A stretch of 64,000 nt of DNA from Marivita sp. (GTDB taxonomy: Bacteria; Pseudomonadota; Alphaproteobacteria; Rhodobacterales; Rhodobacteraceae): the NCBI RefSeq assembly GCF_020055675.1, contig NZ_JAIPUS010000005.1, positions 62,001-126,000 of the forward strand, in the 5' to 3' direction. This document shows positions 32,595 through 41,942 of this stretch, piece after piece; position 1 is the first letter of the stretch, and each line of letters starts with the position of its first letter. Below the pieces are notes generated by a model, which did no database searches, was not told the DNA's origin, and saw only the letters and a list, made by a program, of their open reading frames with translations. The position numbers and the translations under genes were made by a program.

Positions 32595-34429
32595 GTGCGC
32601 CCGAACAGCCGTTCGATGTCGGACAACTTCAGTTCGACATAGGTGGGTCGGCCGTGGTTGCACTGGCCGGAATAGGGCGTCGCTTCCATCTCTCGCAAGA
32701 GTGCGTTCATCTCTTCGCCGCGCATCTGGCGACCCGACCGGATGGAGCCATGACAGGCGACACGGCTCAGGATCGCCTCGATCCGGTCCTGCACGGCGCG
32801 CGCCTCGCCCGCCTCGTCCAGCTCATCAAGGATGTCGCGCAGCAGGGCGTCGGAATTGACCTCGCCCAGAATCGCCGGGGTTTCGCGCACGACGACAGCC
32901 CCGTTGCCGAAAGGCTCGACGGTGAGGCCCATCCGGGCCAGATCGTCCGCGATGTCGTGCAGGCGGGCGCTGTCTGCCTCGCTCATCTCGACCACGTCGG
33001 GGATCAGAAGCGCTTGGGCCGGGACACCGGTTTCGGCCATCTGGGCTTTGAGCTTTTCGTAAACCAGCCGTTCATGCGCGGCATGCTGGTCGACGATGAC
33101 GATGCCATCCTCGGTCTGGGCGATGATGTAATTCTCGTGCACCTGACCACGCGCGGCACCAAGCGGCAGCGGCTCTTGTGGTGTCTCGTCGATCTCTGGC
33201 GCGCCCGTGTCGACACGACCGGAATAGCTGTTTTGCATTTCGGCAAAGCCCGGCGATTGCGCGGTATAGGCCGTCTGTTTCGCAGCGAAACTCGGGCGGT
33301 CCATCTGGTAGACGCGGGTCGGGCCGTCTTGTGGCGCCTCGGGGCGCATCGCGCCGAACGTGGCGCCTGCCACGGTTGTCGAAGCGCGGTGGCCCGCCTC
33401 GGCCAGGGCGTGCCGCAGGGCGGACACGACCAGTCCACGCACGAGGCCCGGTTCGCGGAACCGCACCTCGGATTTCGCAGGATGCACGTTGACATCGACC
33501 TTGTGCGGATCGCAGTCGACAAACAATGCAACTGCCGGGTGACGGTCGCGGCTGAGGAAATCGGCATAGGCCCCGCGCAGCGCGCCGATCAGAAGCTTGT
33601 CGCGCACCGGCCGGCCATTGACGAAAAAATACTGCGCCACCGCCGCACCGCGCGAATAGGTCGGCAGGCCCGCAAGGCCAGTAAGGTGGATGCCCTCGCG
33701 CTCGGCGTCGATCGGTACGGCATTGTCGATGAACTCGCGGCCCATCACCTGCCCCAAGCGTCCGCGAAGCGCGTCGAAGAGATCGCCCGTCACCGCGTCC
33801 GCGCGGAATGTCACGCGGCCTTCACCGCCACCGGACACGTCGCGCAGAGCAAAGCTGACCGCTGGTTCCGCCATCGCGAGGCGTTTGAGCACATCCGAGA
33901 TCGCCTGCATCTCGGCCCGGTCCGAGCGAAGGAACTTCAGCCGCGCCGGCGTCGCGAAAAACAGGTTTCGCAGCGTGACAACCGTTCCCCTGGACAGCGC
34001 CGCAGGCTTGACCGGATCGGGCGTTCCGCCGGTCATGCCAAGTTCGGCCCCGTCATGGTCCGCCGCGCGGCTCGTCAGGGTCAGGCGACCGACGGCCCCC
34101 AAAGACGCCAATGCCTCGCCCCGAAAGCCGAAGCTGTGGATGTTAAGAAGGTCTGCCCCGTCGATCTTGGACGTGGCGTGACGCGCCAGCGCCATCGGCA
34201 ATTCGTCCGGCGGGATGCCGCAACCATCGTCGGTGACGCGGATCAGCGTCTTGCCACCATCGGCAATGGCCACCTCGATCCGTGTGGCCCCGGCATCAAT
34301 GGCATTCTCGACCAACTCCTTGACCGCCGAAGCAGGGCGCTCAACGACCTCTCCTGCCGCGATGCGATTGATGGCGCTTTCCTCAAGCTGTTGAATAGAG
34401 GCGCGTATATGGGGAGCGTAAGAATTCAT
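32591..34429 (-). CDS. mutL: DNA mismatch repair protein MutL (endonuclease type)
   Basis: A 612-residue protein. The N-terminal GHKL ATPase has AAGEVVERPASAVKELVENA, DDGCGIPPDEL and GFRGEALASLG. The C-terminal domain carries the endonuclease metal motif DQHA-X2-E-X4-E (DQHAAHERLVYE), plus ACHGSIRSG and CNHGRPTYVEL. It therefore nicks DNA itself, as expected in a bacterium without MutH. Length is normal. The ATG (MNSYAPHI) has only a weak upstream ribosome-binding sequence. Downstream rmuC overlaps by 4 bases. Confidence 0.96.
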   Translation of the reverse strand: MNSYAPHIRASIQQLEESAINRIAAGEVVERPASAVKELVENAIDAGATRIEVAIADGGKTLIRVTDDGCGIPPDELPMALARHATSKIDGADLLNIHSFGFRGEALASLGAVGRLTLTSRAADHDGAELGMTGGTPDPVKPAALSRGTVVTLRNLFFATPARLKFLRSDRAEMQAISDVLKRLAMAEPAVSFALRDVSGGGEGRVTFRADAVTGDLFDALRGRLGQVMGREFIDNAVPIDAEREGIHLTGLAGLPTYSRGAAVAQYFFVNGRPVRDKLLIGALRGAYADFLSRDRHPAVALFVDCDPHKVDVNVHPAKSEVRFREPGLVRGLVVSALRHALAEAGHRASTTVAGATFGAMRPEAPQDGPTRVYQMDRPSFAAKQTAYTAQSPGFAEMQNSYSGRVDTGAPEIDETPQEPLPLGAARGQVHENYIIAQTEDGIVIVDQHAAHERLVYEKLKAQMAETGVPAQALLIPDVVEMSEADSARLHDIADDLARMGLTVEPFGNGAVVVRETPAILGEVNSDALLRDILDELDEAGEARAVQDRIEAILSRVACHGSIRSGRQMRGEEMNALLREMEATPYSGQCNHGRPTYVELKLSDIERLFGRT

Positions 34430-34610
34430 GCCACGAGATGTAGCATGGGGATCGCGATTCTTCCATGCCAGATTGATCCAATGACCGCCTGAAAAAGCGG
34501 GTCAGACGACCCCAGAACGACGTTGTGACGAGGGCACCGGCCAGTCCCGGCCCCGGATCGCGCGCACCGTCAGAATTGACCCCGCCTGCCGGCATGGTAA
34601 CACGGTACAT

Positions 34611-35537
34611 ATGCTGAATATTTTTCTTCAGACCCTGCCGTTTTTCGCCTTGATTGCCGTTGGTTACGGCGCAGGCAAAACAGGCTTCTTCACCGAGGAA
34701 GCGACCGCCTACCTGACCAAGTTCGTGTTCTATTTCGCATTGTCGGCAATGCTGTTCCGGTTCTCGGCCAATCTGTCGCTGGCCGAGATTTTCGACTGGC
34801 GCATCGCGGCGGGGTACCTGTGGGGCACGGCCTTTGTCTATGGGATCGCGATGGCGGTTGGGTTCCTGCGCGGGATGAACACCGAAACCGCCGCCTTCGA
34901 AGGACAGGTTGCGGCGATAGGCAATACGGGGTTCCTCGGTGTGCCGATGCTGGCGCTCTTGATGGGACAAGACGCGGTAGGACCGATCATCCTCGCGCTG
35001 ACGATTGACCTCGTGGTATTTTCGTCGCTGATCGTGATCCTGGTCGTCGGATCACGCGAGGGTCGCATGACGCTTGGCATTTTCAAGACGGTCGGGGTCG
35101 GGCTGCTCAAGAACCCGATGATCGTGTCGATCGTGCTTGGTTTTCTCGTTTCGGCCACCGGGGCACCCATCCCCGATCCGGTCAATGAGTTCCTGGCGAC
35201 CCTGGGCGCCGCGGCGACACCCGGTGCGCTTTTTGCCATTGGGGCATCCTTGGCCGGCAAGACGGCTGAGCGTATGACCATCGCCGGATGGCTGAGCTTC
35301 TGCAAACTGGTGATCCACCCCGCGGCCGTCGCCTTCGGGGTGTTTCTTCTGTTCCCGGCAGACCCATACAAGGCCGGGGTTGTCGTCGCAGCAGCGGCGC
35401 TGCCGGTGGCGGGGAACGTGTTCATCCTCGCGCAACATTACAACGTCGCCCCGCAAAGGGTGTCAGCGGCGATTCTGATCTCGACAACGCTGAGCATCGT
35501 GACAGTGTCTTTCGTGATCAGTCAGGTTCTGATTTAG
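34611..35537 (+). CDS. AEC-family transporter (auxin efflux carrier-like permease)
   Basis: A 308-residue integral membrane protein with ten predicted helices in the 5+5 AEC arrangement. The first repeat begins TLPFFALIAVGYGAGKTGFF with the crossover IGNTGFLGVPMLALLMGQDA; the second repeat includes GVGLLKNPMIVSIVLGFLVS and a PGALFAIGASLAGK helix. Members export or take up malonate, malate or other organic anions; the substrate cannot be read. It is followed by fghA after 13 bases on the same strand, so they may be co-transcribed. Confidence 0.88.
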   Translation: MLNIFLQTLPFFALIAVGYGAGKTGFFTEEATAYLTKFVFYFALSAMLFRFSANLSLAEIFDWRIAAGYLWGTAFVYGIAMAVGFLRGMNTETAAFEGQVAAIGNTGFLGVPMLALLMGQDAVGPIILALTIDLVVFSSLIVILVVGSREGRMTLGIFKTVGVGLLKNPMIVSIVLGFLVSATGAPIPDPVNEFLATLGAAATPGALFAIGASLAGKTAERMTIAGWLSFCKLVIHPAAVAFGVFLLFPADPYKAGVVVAAAALPVAGNVFILAQHYNVAPQRVSAAILISTTLSIVTVSFVISQVLI

Positions 35538-35550
35538 GAAAGGCGAGCTT

Positions 35551-36381
35551 ATGAAAGCGGTTTCGGAAAACAAGTGCTTTGGCGGCGTTCAGGGGGTGTA
35601 TTCGCATGCCTCTGATGCGTGTGGGTGTGACATGACATTCGGTCTCTACCTGCCGCCGCAGGCCGGTAACGGGCCGGTGCCGATGCTGTGGTACCTGTCC
35701 GGTCTGACCTGCACACACGAGAACGCCATGACAAAGGCCGCGGCACAGGGATTCGCGGCAGAGGCCGGCATCGCGCTGGTGTTCCCGGACACCTCACCGC
35801 GCGGCGAGGCGGTGGCCGATGACAACGCCTTCGATCTCGGCAAAGGCGCCGGCTTTTACGTGAACGCAACACAAGACCCTTGGGCGCCGCATTACAGGAT
35901 GTGGGATTACCTGGCCGAGGAGCTGCCGGCCCTGTTGGGCGCAGAATTCGCCGTTGACCTGGATCGACAGGGGATCACCGGCCATTCTATGGGCGGTCAT
36001 GGCGCGTTGACACTGGCGATGGCGCATCCAGGGCGCTTCGCATCGGTCTCGGCCTTTTCGCCGATTGCCAACCCAAGCCGGAGCGATTGGGGCCGCAAGC
36101 AGTTCTCGGCGTATCTGGGGGAGGACGACACGGCCTGGGCCAGGCATGACGCGACCCGCCAGATGGAGGCAGTCGGCTTTGACGGGCCGGTGCTGGTGGA
36201 CCAGGGCGGGGATGACCAGTTCCTCGACCTGCTCAAGCCCGAAGCATTGAGCCAGGCGATGGCGGCGCGGCGACAGGACGGCGTGTTCCGCATGCAGAAG
36301 GGCTACGACCATTCGTATTTCTTTGTCTCGACCTTCATCCCCGATCATGTCGCCTTTCACGCCGACGCGTTGGGGCTGTGA
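35551..36381 (+). CDS. fghA: S-formylglutathione hydrolase
   Basis: A 276-residue esterase-D-type hydrolase that converts S-formylglutathione to formate and glutathione in formaldehyde detoxification. The nucleophile Ser is in [16 protein letters not shown], the Asp in [12 protein letters not shown], and the His in [16 protein letters not shown]; the N-terminal [16 protein letters not shown] is diagnostic. AAAGGCGAGCTT precedes the ATG. Formate produced here connects loosely with the fdhD/Moco operon nearby. The next gene overlaps by 4 bases. Confidence 0.95.
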   Translation: MKAVSENKCFGGVQGVYSHASDACGCDMTFGLYLPPQAGNGPVPMLWYLSGLTCTHENAMTKAAAQGFAAEAGIALVFPDTSPRGEAVADDNAFDLGKGAGFYVNATQDPWAPHYRMWDYLAEELPALLGAEFAVDLDRQGITGHSMGGHGALTLAMAHPGRFASVSAFSPIANPSRSDWGRKQFSAYLGEDDTAWARHDATRQMEAVGFDGPVLVDQGGDDQFLDLLKPEALSQAMAARRQDGVFRMQKGYDHSYFFVSTFIPDHVAFHADALGL

Positions 36382-36839
36382 CACGGATTTTCGTGGATGC
36401 CGACGCCTGTCCGGTCAAATCCGAGGCAGAGCGGGTGGCGACGCGGCACAAGGCCAAGATGTACCTCGTGTCGAACGGCGGGTTGCGACTGTCCGACAAC
36501 CCGCTTGTCGAGCTGGTCGTGGTCGCAGACGGCCCGGACGTGGCCGACATGTGGATCGCGGATCGCGCCGGGCCGGGGGACGTGGTGATCACCGGCGATA
36601 TCCCGCTGGCGGCGCGCTGTGTCGACGCCGGCGCACGGGTGCTCAAACATGACGGAGAGCGGCTCGATGCGCGGAACGTGGGCCAGGCATTGGCAACGCG
36701 CGACCTGATGACCGACATTCGCGCCGCCGATCCGTTCCGACAGGGCGGCGGACGCGCGTTTTCCAAGACCGACCGGTCACGGTTCCTCGAGGCGCTGGAA
36801 CGCGAGATGCGGGCCGCCGCGAGGGACGTGCCGCGTTGA
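36378..36839 (+). CDS. YaiI/YqxD family (DUF188) PIN-like protein
   Basis: A 153-residue protein of the DUF188 family. The hallmark [18 protein letters not shown] starts at residue 4; [20 protein letters not shown] and [13 protein letters not shown] are further conserved motifs with the Asp residues of a PIN-like nuclease fold. The family's biochemical activity is not established. The start is GTG in a GTGA overlap with the fghA stop, so its expression is coupled to fghA. Confidence 0.9.
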   Translation: MTRIFVDADACPVKSEAERVATRHKAKMYLVSNGGLRLSDNPLVELVVVADGPDVADMWIADRAGPGDVVITGDIPLAARCVDAGARVLKHDGERLDARNVGQALATRDLMTDIRAADPFRQGGGRAFSKTDRSRFLEALEREMRAAARDVPR

Positions 36840-36862
36840 AATCGCTGAACGGAGAGACAGCC

Positions 36863-37780
36863 ATGACAACACCAGAGATCATTCCCTTTGCCGAAGGGGA
36901 GGCACAGCTGGACTGGATCGGCCTAACCGATGCGATTGCGGCAGGGCATGACCTGCCCAAGGCCGAGATCGCCGACAGCTTCCTCTACCGTGGGGGCGAC
37001 ACGCTTTTGAACCGGGCGGCGTGGATCGACGGGCTGGGGCTTGCAGTGAAATCGGCGACGATCTTTCCGGGCAATGCAGGGCTTGGCAAACCGGCAGTGA
37101 ATGGCGGTGTTTCGGTCTATTCCGATACCGACGGAACATTGGCGGCGATCATCGACTTTCACCTCGTGACCAAGTGGAAGACCGCCGGCGACAGTCTTCT
37201 GGCGGCACGGCGGCTGGCGCGACCGGACAGCGCGGTGATCCTGATCGTGGGTGCCGGTACGGTGGCCCGGTCCTTGATCGACGCCTATGGCGCGGCCTTT
37301 CCCGGGGCGCGGTTCCTGGTCTGGAACCGGACTGCGGCGACCGCACGGGCGCTTGCGGACAGGTTCGATTCTGTTGCGGCGGTAGACGACCTTGCCGAAG
37401 CGGTCGGAGGCGCGGATATCGTCAGCTGTGCCACTATGTCGACCGATGCCGTGCTGCGCGGTGACTGGCTGCGGCCCGGCACACATGTGGACCTGATCGG
37501 AGCCTACCGGCCCGACATGCGCGAGGCGGATGATACCGCGCTGAGGCGGTCACGCCTGTTCGTGGATTCGCGGGACACCACGGTGGGCCATATTGGCGAA
37601 ATCCGGGATCCGATTGAGAGGGGCGTGATCAAGGAGACGGATATCGTCGCAGATTACTACGATCCGGGCGCGTTTGAACGGCGCTCGGAAACCGAGATCA
37701 CGCTGTTCAAGAATGGCGGCGGGGCGCATATGGACCTCATGGTGAGCCGCTACATCCTTGATCAATGGAAGGCGCGCTAG
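36863..37780 (+). CDS. ornithine cyclodeaminase/mu-crystallin family protein
   Basis: A 305-residue Rossmann-fold oxidoreductase. The dinucleotide site is VILIVGAGTVARSLIDAYGA (near 130-150), and GGADIVSCATMSTDAVL with HVDLIGAYRPDMREADD are conserved. Family members deaminate ornithine to proline, or act on ketimine, alanine or related substrates; the exact one is uncertain. The ATG at MTTPEIIPF has GGAGA 9 bases upstream and follows the DUF188 gene by 23 bases. The frame is open to a TTG overlapping the DUF188 stop, an alternative coupled start. Confidence 0.88.
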   Translation: MTTPEIIPFAEGEAQLDWIGLTDAIAAGHDLPKAEIADSFLYRGGDTLLNRAAWIDGLGLAVKSATIFPGNAGLGKPAVNGGVSVYSDTDGTLAAIIDFHLVTKWKTAGDSLLAARRLARPDSAVILIVGAGTVARSLIDAYGAAFPGARFLVWNRTAATARALADRFDSVAAVDDLAEAVGGADIVSCATMSTDAVLRGDWLRPGTHVDLIGAYRPDMREADDTALRRSRLFVDSRDTTVGHIGEIRDPIERGVIKETDIVADYYDPGAFERRSETEITLFKNGGGAHMDLMVSRYILDQWKAR

Positions 37781-37842
37781 ACGAGGCGAACACTCCGTCA
37801 ACCCAACGTGATGGCCGTCGCGCTGACGCAAATCCGCCCCGG

Positions 37843-39087
37843 TCAGGCCGCAAGCGGAACCGGTTGGCGGTTTTCCCGGATCGGCAGATGAACAATGGCG
37901 CTGAACGCTCCGACGCCGACACCGATCCACCAGACCAACGTGTAGTCGCCGTAGATATCGTACATCCGCCCCCCCAGCCAAACGCCCATGAAACTGCCCA
38001 ACTGGTGGCTGAAGAACACGATCCCATAGAGCGTGCCCATGTAGCGAAGCCCGTATATATGCGCGATCAGACCCGAGGTGAGCGGCACAGTGGCCAGCCA
38101 GAGAGACCCCATCGCAGCGGAAAACAGGATCACCGAGGTTGGTGTGATCGGGAACATGATGAACAGCGCCGCCACGATGGTGCGTGCCGTGTAGATGCCC
38201 GCCAGCAGGTATTTCTTGGACCACCTGTTTCCGGCCCATCCGGCGGCCAGCGTCCCGACGATATTCATCAGCCCTATGAGCGAAATCGACACCGCGCCCA
38301 GCGCCGATGTTGTCGTGATGCCGATCGAATAGAGCGCCCCGCCCGGTTGAATCGGGCCGCACAGCTCGGTCACGAAGGCCGGGAAATGCGCGGTGACGAA
38401 AGCCAACTGGTAGCCGCAGCTGAAAAACCCCAGAAAGATCAGCGCATAGGAGGGATCGCGGAAAGCCCGGACAAGGATGCTGCCCATGCTTTCCTCAAGC
38501 TCGGCCCGGCTGGCCGTGGGCGCGGGCGACCGCATCAAAGGCAGAACCAGCGTCACCGCGAGTATGATCACGGCGAACCAGAGGAAAACCATTTGCCAGC
38601 TCATCAGCGTGAGCATCCATTCGGCGACTGGCGCGCCGAACACTTGACCGCCGCTGCCGGCGGCCGTTGCGATGGCAAGGCTCATGGAGCGGTTTGCGTC
38701 CGAGCTGGCACGACCGACCACCGCAAGGATCACGCCAAAGCCGGTCCCCGCGACACCGAAGCCGACCAGGATTTCATAGACCTGATGCGCCTCGGGGGTG
38801 ACGGCGAAGGACGACAGGACAAGCCCTGCTGCGTAGGTCAGCGCGCCCAGGACAATCGCCTTGCGGTCCCCGATCTTTTCGGCAAGCGCGCCGAACAGTG
38901 GTTGCCCGATGCCCCAGGCAAGGTTCTGGATCGCGATAGCGAGCGAGAATTCCGTGCGCAGCCAGCCGAATTCCTGCGCAATCGGGATCTGGAATACGCC
39001 AAAGCTCGCCCGGATCGCAAAGGATATCATGATGATGAGACACCCGCCGACAAGCACAGGCGTGAAGATGGTGGCGCGGGGCTGCAT
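37843..39087 (-). CDS. MFS transporter
   Basis: A 414-residue major facilitator with about twelve helices. The loop-2/3 motif resembles GALAEKIGDRKAIVLGALTY, and RSMSLAIATAAGSGGQVFGA lies in helix 5. It resembles the monocarboxylate/oxalate-type MFS proteins common in Rhodobacteraceae; substrate unassigned. The ATG at MQPRATIFTPV has GGAGA upstream; the longer open frame reaches back into the NlpC/P60 gene and is not coding. It stands on the minus strand just downstream of the NlpC/P60 gene. Confidence 0.9.
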   Translation of the reverse strand: MQPRATIFTPVLVGGCLIIMISFAIRASFGVFQIPIAQEFGWLRTEFSLAIAIQNLAWGIGQPLFGALAEKIGDRKAIVLGALTYAAGLVLSSFAVTPEAHQVYEILVGFGVAGTGFGVILAVVGRASSDANRSMSLAIATAAGSGGQVFGAPVAEWMLTLMSWQMVFLWFAVIILAVTLVLPLMRSPAPTASRAELEESMGSILVRAFRDPSYALIFLGFFSCGYQLAFVTAHFPAFVTELCGPIQPGGALYSIGITTTSALGAVSISLIGLMNIVGTLAAGWAGNRWSKKYLLAGIYTARTIVAALFIMFPITPTSVILFSAAMGSLWLATVPLTSGLIAHIYGLRYMGTLYGIVFFSHQLGSFMGVWLGGRMYDIYGDYTLVWWIGVGVGAFSAIVHLPIRENRQPVPLAA

Positions 39088-39113
39088 GGCTGTCTCCGGA
39101 CGGCTCTGGCGAT

Positions 39114-39968
39114 TCAAGACGACGCCAAACGCGCGTGACGCAGGATAGGACCATCGCCTTGCGCCTCGATGCGGGTGATCGCCTCTTGCAGCGGCTCCAA
39201 CGCGGTGGCCATGTGATAGGCGTTGGCGTGCAGACATGTGTCGGGGTCGGAGACCCAGCCGACGTGGCCTTTCCAGAACAATAAATCCCCGCGCCGCGGT
39301 GGCACGCCTGGATCAAGTGTTGCTCCAAGCTGCGCCATCTGCTGATCGCTATCGCCGGGGCATGAGAGGCCGCAGGCCGTGCAGGCGAGCTGCACAAGCC
39401 CCGAGCAGTCGACGCCAAACGCGGTATTGCCGCCCCAGACGTAAGGCGTGCCGATCAGGCGGTACGCCACGGCCACGGGATCGGGTTCTACCTGGGTCGT
39501 CGCGGTGAGGTGGCCCGCCGGGACGTAAAGCTCCTGCCCCGCGCCCTGGATCGTGGCCCATTTGCCGGATATGCCGGTCACGCAAAGCTCGGATCCGAGA
39601 GACAGCGGCACATGGGTCGCTTGGGTCGCTTTGAAATCAGGCGTGCCGAGCGCCATCGTCTGCCGAGCAGAAACGCGGTGGGTCGCCGGCCAATCCATCG
39701 GCGCAAGCAGCGCTGCATCGATATATCCGGTGTATCCATCGTGCAGCGCGTAGCCGAAAGCCCACCCATCGGTTTCGCCAAGGACGTTGAACGCTTGCCC
39801 CCACAAAAGTTCCCGGTCCCGCGCGCCAGCCGGGGCTTTGCAAATCGCGACGGCAGGCGCGTGGATTACACGGTGCGGCGTGCCATCGGTGAAACGGTCA
39901 GCCTCTACCTGCCCGCGCAGCGTGCTGTGGGCGACGCTGTCATTGGACCAATGCGCCCGCCGATCCAT
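39114..39968 (-). CDS. NlpC/P60 family peptidase with SH3-like domains
   Basis: A 284-residue protein. Residues about 25-155 look like two bacterial SH3 modules (LLWGQAFNVLGETDGWAFGY; LCVTGISGKWATIQGAGQEL). Residues about 160-280 are the NlpC/P60 (C40) peptidase. Its catalytic Cys is in FGVDCSGLVQLA, the His in FWKGHVGWVSD and the third polar residue is likely His in CLHANAYH. It should cleave peptidoglycan stem peptides, but no signal peptide is visible. The ATG overlaps the aminopeptidase stop (TGATG), a conserved pairing in Rhodobacterales that suggests joint murein-peptide recycling. Confidence 0.9.
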   Translation of the reverse strand: MDRRAHWSNDSVAHSTLRGQVEADRFTDGTPHRVIHAPAVAICKAPAGARDRELLWGQAFNVLGETDGWAFGYALHDGYTGYIDAALLAPMDWPATHRVSARQTMALGTPDFKATQATHVPLSLGSELCVTGISGKWATIQGAGQELYVPAGHLTATTQVEPDPVAVAYRLIGTPYVWGGNTAFGVDCSGLVQLACTACGLSCPGDSDQQMAQLGATLDPGVPPRRGDLLFWKGHVGWVSDPDTCLHANAYHMATALEPLQEAITRIEAQGDGPILRHARLASS

Positions 39969-41353
39969 CACGCGCCCATCAGGTCTGGCAGGGCCGCGAA
40001 AAGCGCGCGCGGACCCTGCATTGCACCGCCCTTGGGGCGACCGGGTGCCGCTTGGGGCTGCCAGCCATAAATGTCGAAATGGATAAAGCGGTCCTCCTCG
40101 GTCACGAACCGGCGCAGGAACAATGCAGCGGTGATTGCGCCGGCCAGCCCACCTTTCGGCGCATTGTCGAGATCGGCGATGCCCGGTTCGATCATGGCCT
40201 CGTAAGGGTCGTGTAATGGCAAACGCCAGACCGGATCGGCCATCTGCCGTGCCGCCGCGTCGAGTGACGTTGCCACGGTATCGTCATCGGTGAAATAAGG
40301 GGCCAGATCAGGGCCAACCGCGACGCGTGCCGCGCCTGTCAGGGTGGCCATCGACACGATCAGGTCGGGCTTTTCCTCGGCCGCGAAGGTCAGCGCGTCT
40401 GCAAGGACAAGTCGTCCTTCGGCATCGGTGTTGTTGATTTCAACCGTCAGGCCCTTGCGCGAGGTAAGGATGTCCTGCGGACGATAGCTGTTGGCGCTGA
40501 CAGCGTTTTCCACCGCCGGGATAAGGACGCGCAAGCGGATCTGAAGGCCCGACGCCATGATCATGTGGGCGAGCCCCAGCACGTTGGCCGCGCCGCCCAT
40601 ATCCTTCTTCATCAGGCCCATTGACCCGGCCGGTTTGAGGTTCAGGCCGCCGGTGTCGAAACAGACGCCTTTGCCCACGAGCGTCAGGCGCGGGCCGCTC
40701 GTGCCCCATGACATGTCAATCAGCCGTGGCGCGCGATCCGCAGCGCGGCCCACCGTGTGGATCATCGGGAAATTCTGGTCGAGCAGCGCTTCGCCGGTTG
40801 TGACAGTGATCTTGGCGGCGTGCGTTTCGGCCAGCGATCTGGCCGCGGTTTCAAGCGCGTCCGGCCCCATGTCGGAGGCGGGTGTGTTGATCAGGTCGCG
40901 GGTGAGGAACTCGGCCTCGGCCAGGATGTTCACGCGGGCGGCATCGAGACCATCTGGCGCAACAAGCGTCGGACGCTCCGCAGAGTTTTCGTGATAGCGG
41001 TCGAAGCTGTAGCAGGCAAGCAGCCAGCCGAGCGCCTCTTGTTCGAGCTGATCCGCCGCGATCCCGCTGTCGATGCAGTAGGTGCCGGGTGCCAGTTTCG
41101 GCATCGCCGCAGCCAGGGCAAAGCGGTCCCGCCGACGCTGCGCCGGGGTGCCGTATCCGACAAGCGCCATGGCCGGGTGGCCCGCATCGTCGGGGATCAT
41201 CAGCGCGGTGCCGATAGCCCCCTTGAAGCCGCTTGCCTCGACCCAGGTGCGGATGCGGTCGCTTTGCTGGGCGGACCAGAGGGCCACATCGTCTGCCCCC
41301 AGAACATGGATCGGCACCGCATCAGTGCCCGCAGGCGCGAGTGAAACTGTCAT
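39968..41353 (-). CDS. leucyl aminopeptidase family (M17) protein
   Basis: A 461-residue metallo-aminopeptidase. The metal-binding core is VGKGVCFDTGGLNLKPAGSM, MKKDMGGAANVLG and EINNTDAEGRLVLADAL, giving the usual Lys, Asp and Glu ligands; SMATLTGAARVAVGPDLAPY is also conserved. It is most like the PepB/M17 branch found next to NlpC/P60 genes. It starts at ATG (MTVSLAPAG) with AAGGGGAG upstream. The likely function is release of amino acids from small peptides, possibly from cell-wall peptides cut by the coupled downstream enzyme. Confidence 0.92.
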   Translation of the reverse strand: MTVSLAPAGTDAVPIHVLGADDVALWSAQQSDRIRTWVEASGFKGAIGTALMIPDDAGHPAMALVGYGTPAQRRRDRFALAAAMPKLAPGTYCIDSGIAADQLEQEALGWLLACYSFDRYHENSAERPTLVAPDGLDAARVNILAEAEFLTRDLINTPASDMGPDALETAARSLAETHAAKITVTTGEALLDQNFPMIHTVGRAADRAPRLIDMSWGTSGPRLTLVGKGVCFDTGGLNLKPAGSMGLMKKDMGGAANVLGLAHMIMASGLQIRLRVLIPAVENAVSANSYRPQDILTSRKGLTVEINNTDAEGRLVLADALTFAAEEKPDLIVSMATLTGAARVAVGPDLAPYFTDDDTVATSLDAAARQMADPVWRLPLHDPYEAMIEPGIADLDNAPKGGLAGAITAALFLRRFVTEEDRFIHFDIYGWQPQAAPGRPKGGAMQGPRALFAALPDLMGA

Positions 41354-41414
41354 GAAACTCCCCTTTTGCGATTGAGGCGGAGGGTACGCGGATCGCGTTG
41401 GGCTGCAAGCGGAA

Positions 41415-41798
41415 TCAGAGAGTCAGGTCCAACCCCATTTCGGCGCAGGACAACGCCATTTCCCCGCACCGCAAAAGCCGACACAGGGTTGCGGCCAGGG
41501 CCACAGGATCGGCGCGGTCGATACAAACGAGAACGTCCTTTCCAATGCCCGCGACACCCGGCAGCCCGATCTGATCGGCAATCGGGATCATGCCCCGGAC
41601 GGATTTGTGCAACCCGTGCATATCGCTATCTGCGTAGGTTGCGCGGATGTGCGAGAACCGTGCACCCATGTCTTCAAGCGCGCGGCACAGGATGTTTTCG
41701 GCAACTTCGACCCCAAGATCACGGCTGAGACCGTTCAGGGTGTCCTCGTCGAAATGGGCGGCATCGCATGGCTGCAAAACCGAAATTTGTTCGGCCAT
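41415..41798 (-). CDS. Hpt-like helical protein of unknown function
   Basis: A 127-residue, mainly helical protein. AENILCRALEDMGARFSHIR followed by DMHGLHKSVRGMIPIADQIG resembles a histidine phosphotransfer domain, with His in LHKSVRGM at the place of the phospho-His and the Lys and Gly after it. The resemblance is my own reading and weak; the rest (CRLLRCGEMALSCAEMGLDL) is Rhodobacterales-specific. AAAGGAAAG lies 5 bases upstream of the ATG. The gene is divergent from the carbonic anhydrase with a 144-base gap. No kinase lies beside it. Confidence 0.6.
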   Translation of the reverse strand: MAEQISVLQPCDAAHFDEDTLNGLSRDLGVEVAENILCRALEDMGARFSHIRATYADSDMHGLHKSVRGMIPIADQIGLPGVAGIGKDVLVCIDRADPVALAATLCRLLRCGEMALSCAEMGLDLTL

Positions 41799-41942
41799 AA
41801 TCTTTCCTTTCTCACCCCGACCCGTGACCTCAATCGCATCCACATCTTTCCAACCCGTAACCCCGGCAGCGGTTTTTTCTCTCGAATTCCGATAAATTTC
41901 GACGTATCGGGTGGAGACGACCATAAAGAGGCGGAGGATTTC

